Assembly: GCA_015655095.1 (NCBI GenBank) | Contig: JAATFR010000204.1 | Coordinates: 1 to 5,999, forward strand | From: Hyphomicrobiales bacterium | Lineage (GTDB): Bacteria > Pseudomonadota > Alphaproteobacteria > Parvibaculales > Parvibaculaceae | DNA length: 5,999 bases | Direction: 5' to 3' | Part shown: positions 5,793-5,999 of the stretch, one piece after another | How positions within the stretch are numbered: position 1 is the stretch's first letter | Layout: the number at the start of each line of letters is the position of its first letter | Notes under the pieces: generated by a model | What the model was told of the DNA's origin: nothing | Databases searched by the model: none | The model's input: the letters and a program-made list of their open reading frames with translations, nothing else | Position numbers and translations under genes: made by a program

Positions 5793-5858
5793 ATGCTACA
5801 TACCGCCCCGACTTCTGTGACAGGCACCCGGCGCAAGGGACAGGCGGCCCGATGTTGA
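5793..5858 (+). other. Short upstream ORF (21 codons) overlapping the PBP1A start
   Basis: An ATG at 5793 opens 21 codons ending in TGA at 5856-5858, just past the PBP1A ATG (5852-5854) and in a different frame. Its own ribosome-binding site is poor. It could couple or dampen PBP1A translation, but such overlaps are common by chance. Confidence 0.15.
5836..5840 (+). promoter_or_regulatory. mrcA: Shine-Dalgarno of PBP1A
   Basis: AGGGA lies 11 nt before the ATG at 5852. The spacing is slightly long, but no better start is seen and the sequence from this ATG matches the expected N-terminus. Confidence 0.5.
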
Positions 5859-5999
5859 GGATATTTTCTTATCTGTTCAGCGTACTTCTGCTGGCGCTGA
5901 TCTGCGGCGCTGCCGTGGTGGCGTCATTCGTGTGGCATCTGAACCGGGATCTGCCGGACTATTCGCATCTGGCGAACTACCAGCCGCCGGTGATGACCC
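5852..5999 (+). CDS. mrcA: Penicillin-binding protein 1A (bifunctional transglycosylase/transpeptidase), N-terminal fragment
   Basis: Forty-nine codons are visible before the right edge. A short cytoplasmic start (MLRIFSYLFS) leads into one hydrophobic segment at about residues 9-28 (VLLLALICGAAVVASFVW), the signal anchor of class A PBPs. It is followed by HLNRDLPDYSHLANYQPPVMT; the L-P-D-x-x-x-L-x-x-Y-x-P-P pattern is typical of the linker just before the transglycosylase domain of PBP1A. Class A PBPs polymerise glycan strands and cross-link them in the periplasm. Position after an AmiC-type amidase and rne matches the usual alphaproteobacterial neighbourhood. Neither catalytic domain is visible, so the call rests on the N-terminus and context. 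Confidence 0.88.
   Translation, partial: MLRIFSYLFSVLLLALICGAAVVASFVWHLNRDLPDYSHLANYQPPVMT

Overview
The window reads as chromosomal, GC-rich DNA from an alphaproteobacterium. The main reasons are the RNase E sequence (start MASKMLIDSAHPEETR, an acidic insertion in the S1 region, and a C-terminal GWW motif of the Caulobacter type) and the gene order. RNase E is divergent from an AmiC-type N-acetylmuramoyl-L-alanine amidase, which is followed by penicillin-binding protein 1A; this neighbourhood recurs across Alphaproteobacteria. I cannot fix the order or genus.

Layout. Positions 1-795 (+) hold the C-terminal part of a divergent gamma-glutamyltranspeptidase-like protein, cut by the left edge. 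A strong hairpin at 830-861 separates it from the convergent RNase E gene and probably terminates both. rne occupies 3537 down to 893 (-), about 881 codons, but is broken by a net one-base loss at about 2102-2106, inside the conserved EMSRQR motif. The catalytic half (478 residues) is in one frame; the zinc-link, small domain, scaffold tail and GWW peptide are in another. Positions 3538-4261 (about 720 bp) hold no convincing gene. This is the divergent control region and contains a candidate rne promoter, three stem-loops in the likely rne leader and weak amidase promoter elements. The amidase lies at 4262-5611 (+): possible Tat signal, AMIN domain, linker, Amidase_3 domain with a regulatory helix. 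A 240-bp gap (5612-5851) carries small repeats. The start of PBP1A (5852-5999, +) runs off the right edge.

How the genes relate. The amidase splits septal peptidoglycan and PBP1A builds it, so they form a cell-wall pair. RNase E is the core of the RNA degradosome and its long leader may be autoregulatory. The GGT-like protein belongs to a separate convergent unit.

I see no mobile element, CRISPR array, tRNA or rRNA, and no clear new multi-gene system. The points most worth a second look are the rne frameshift, the structured rne leader, the altered active-site residues of the GGT-like protein, and a short upstream ORF whose stop overlaps the amidase start codon.
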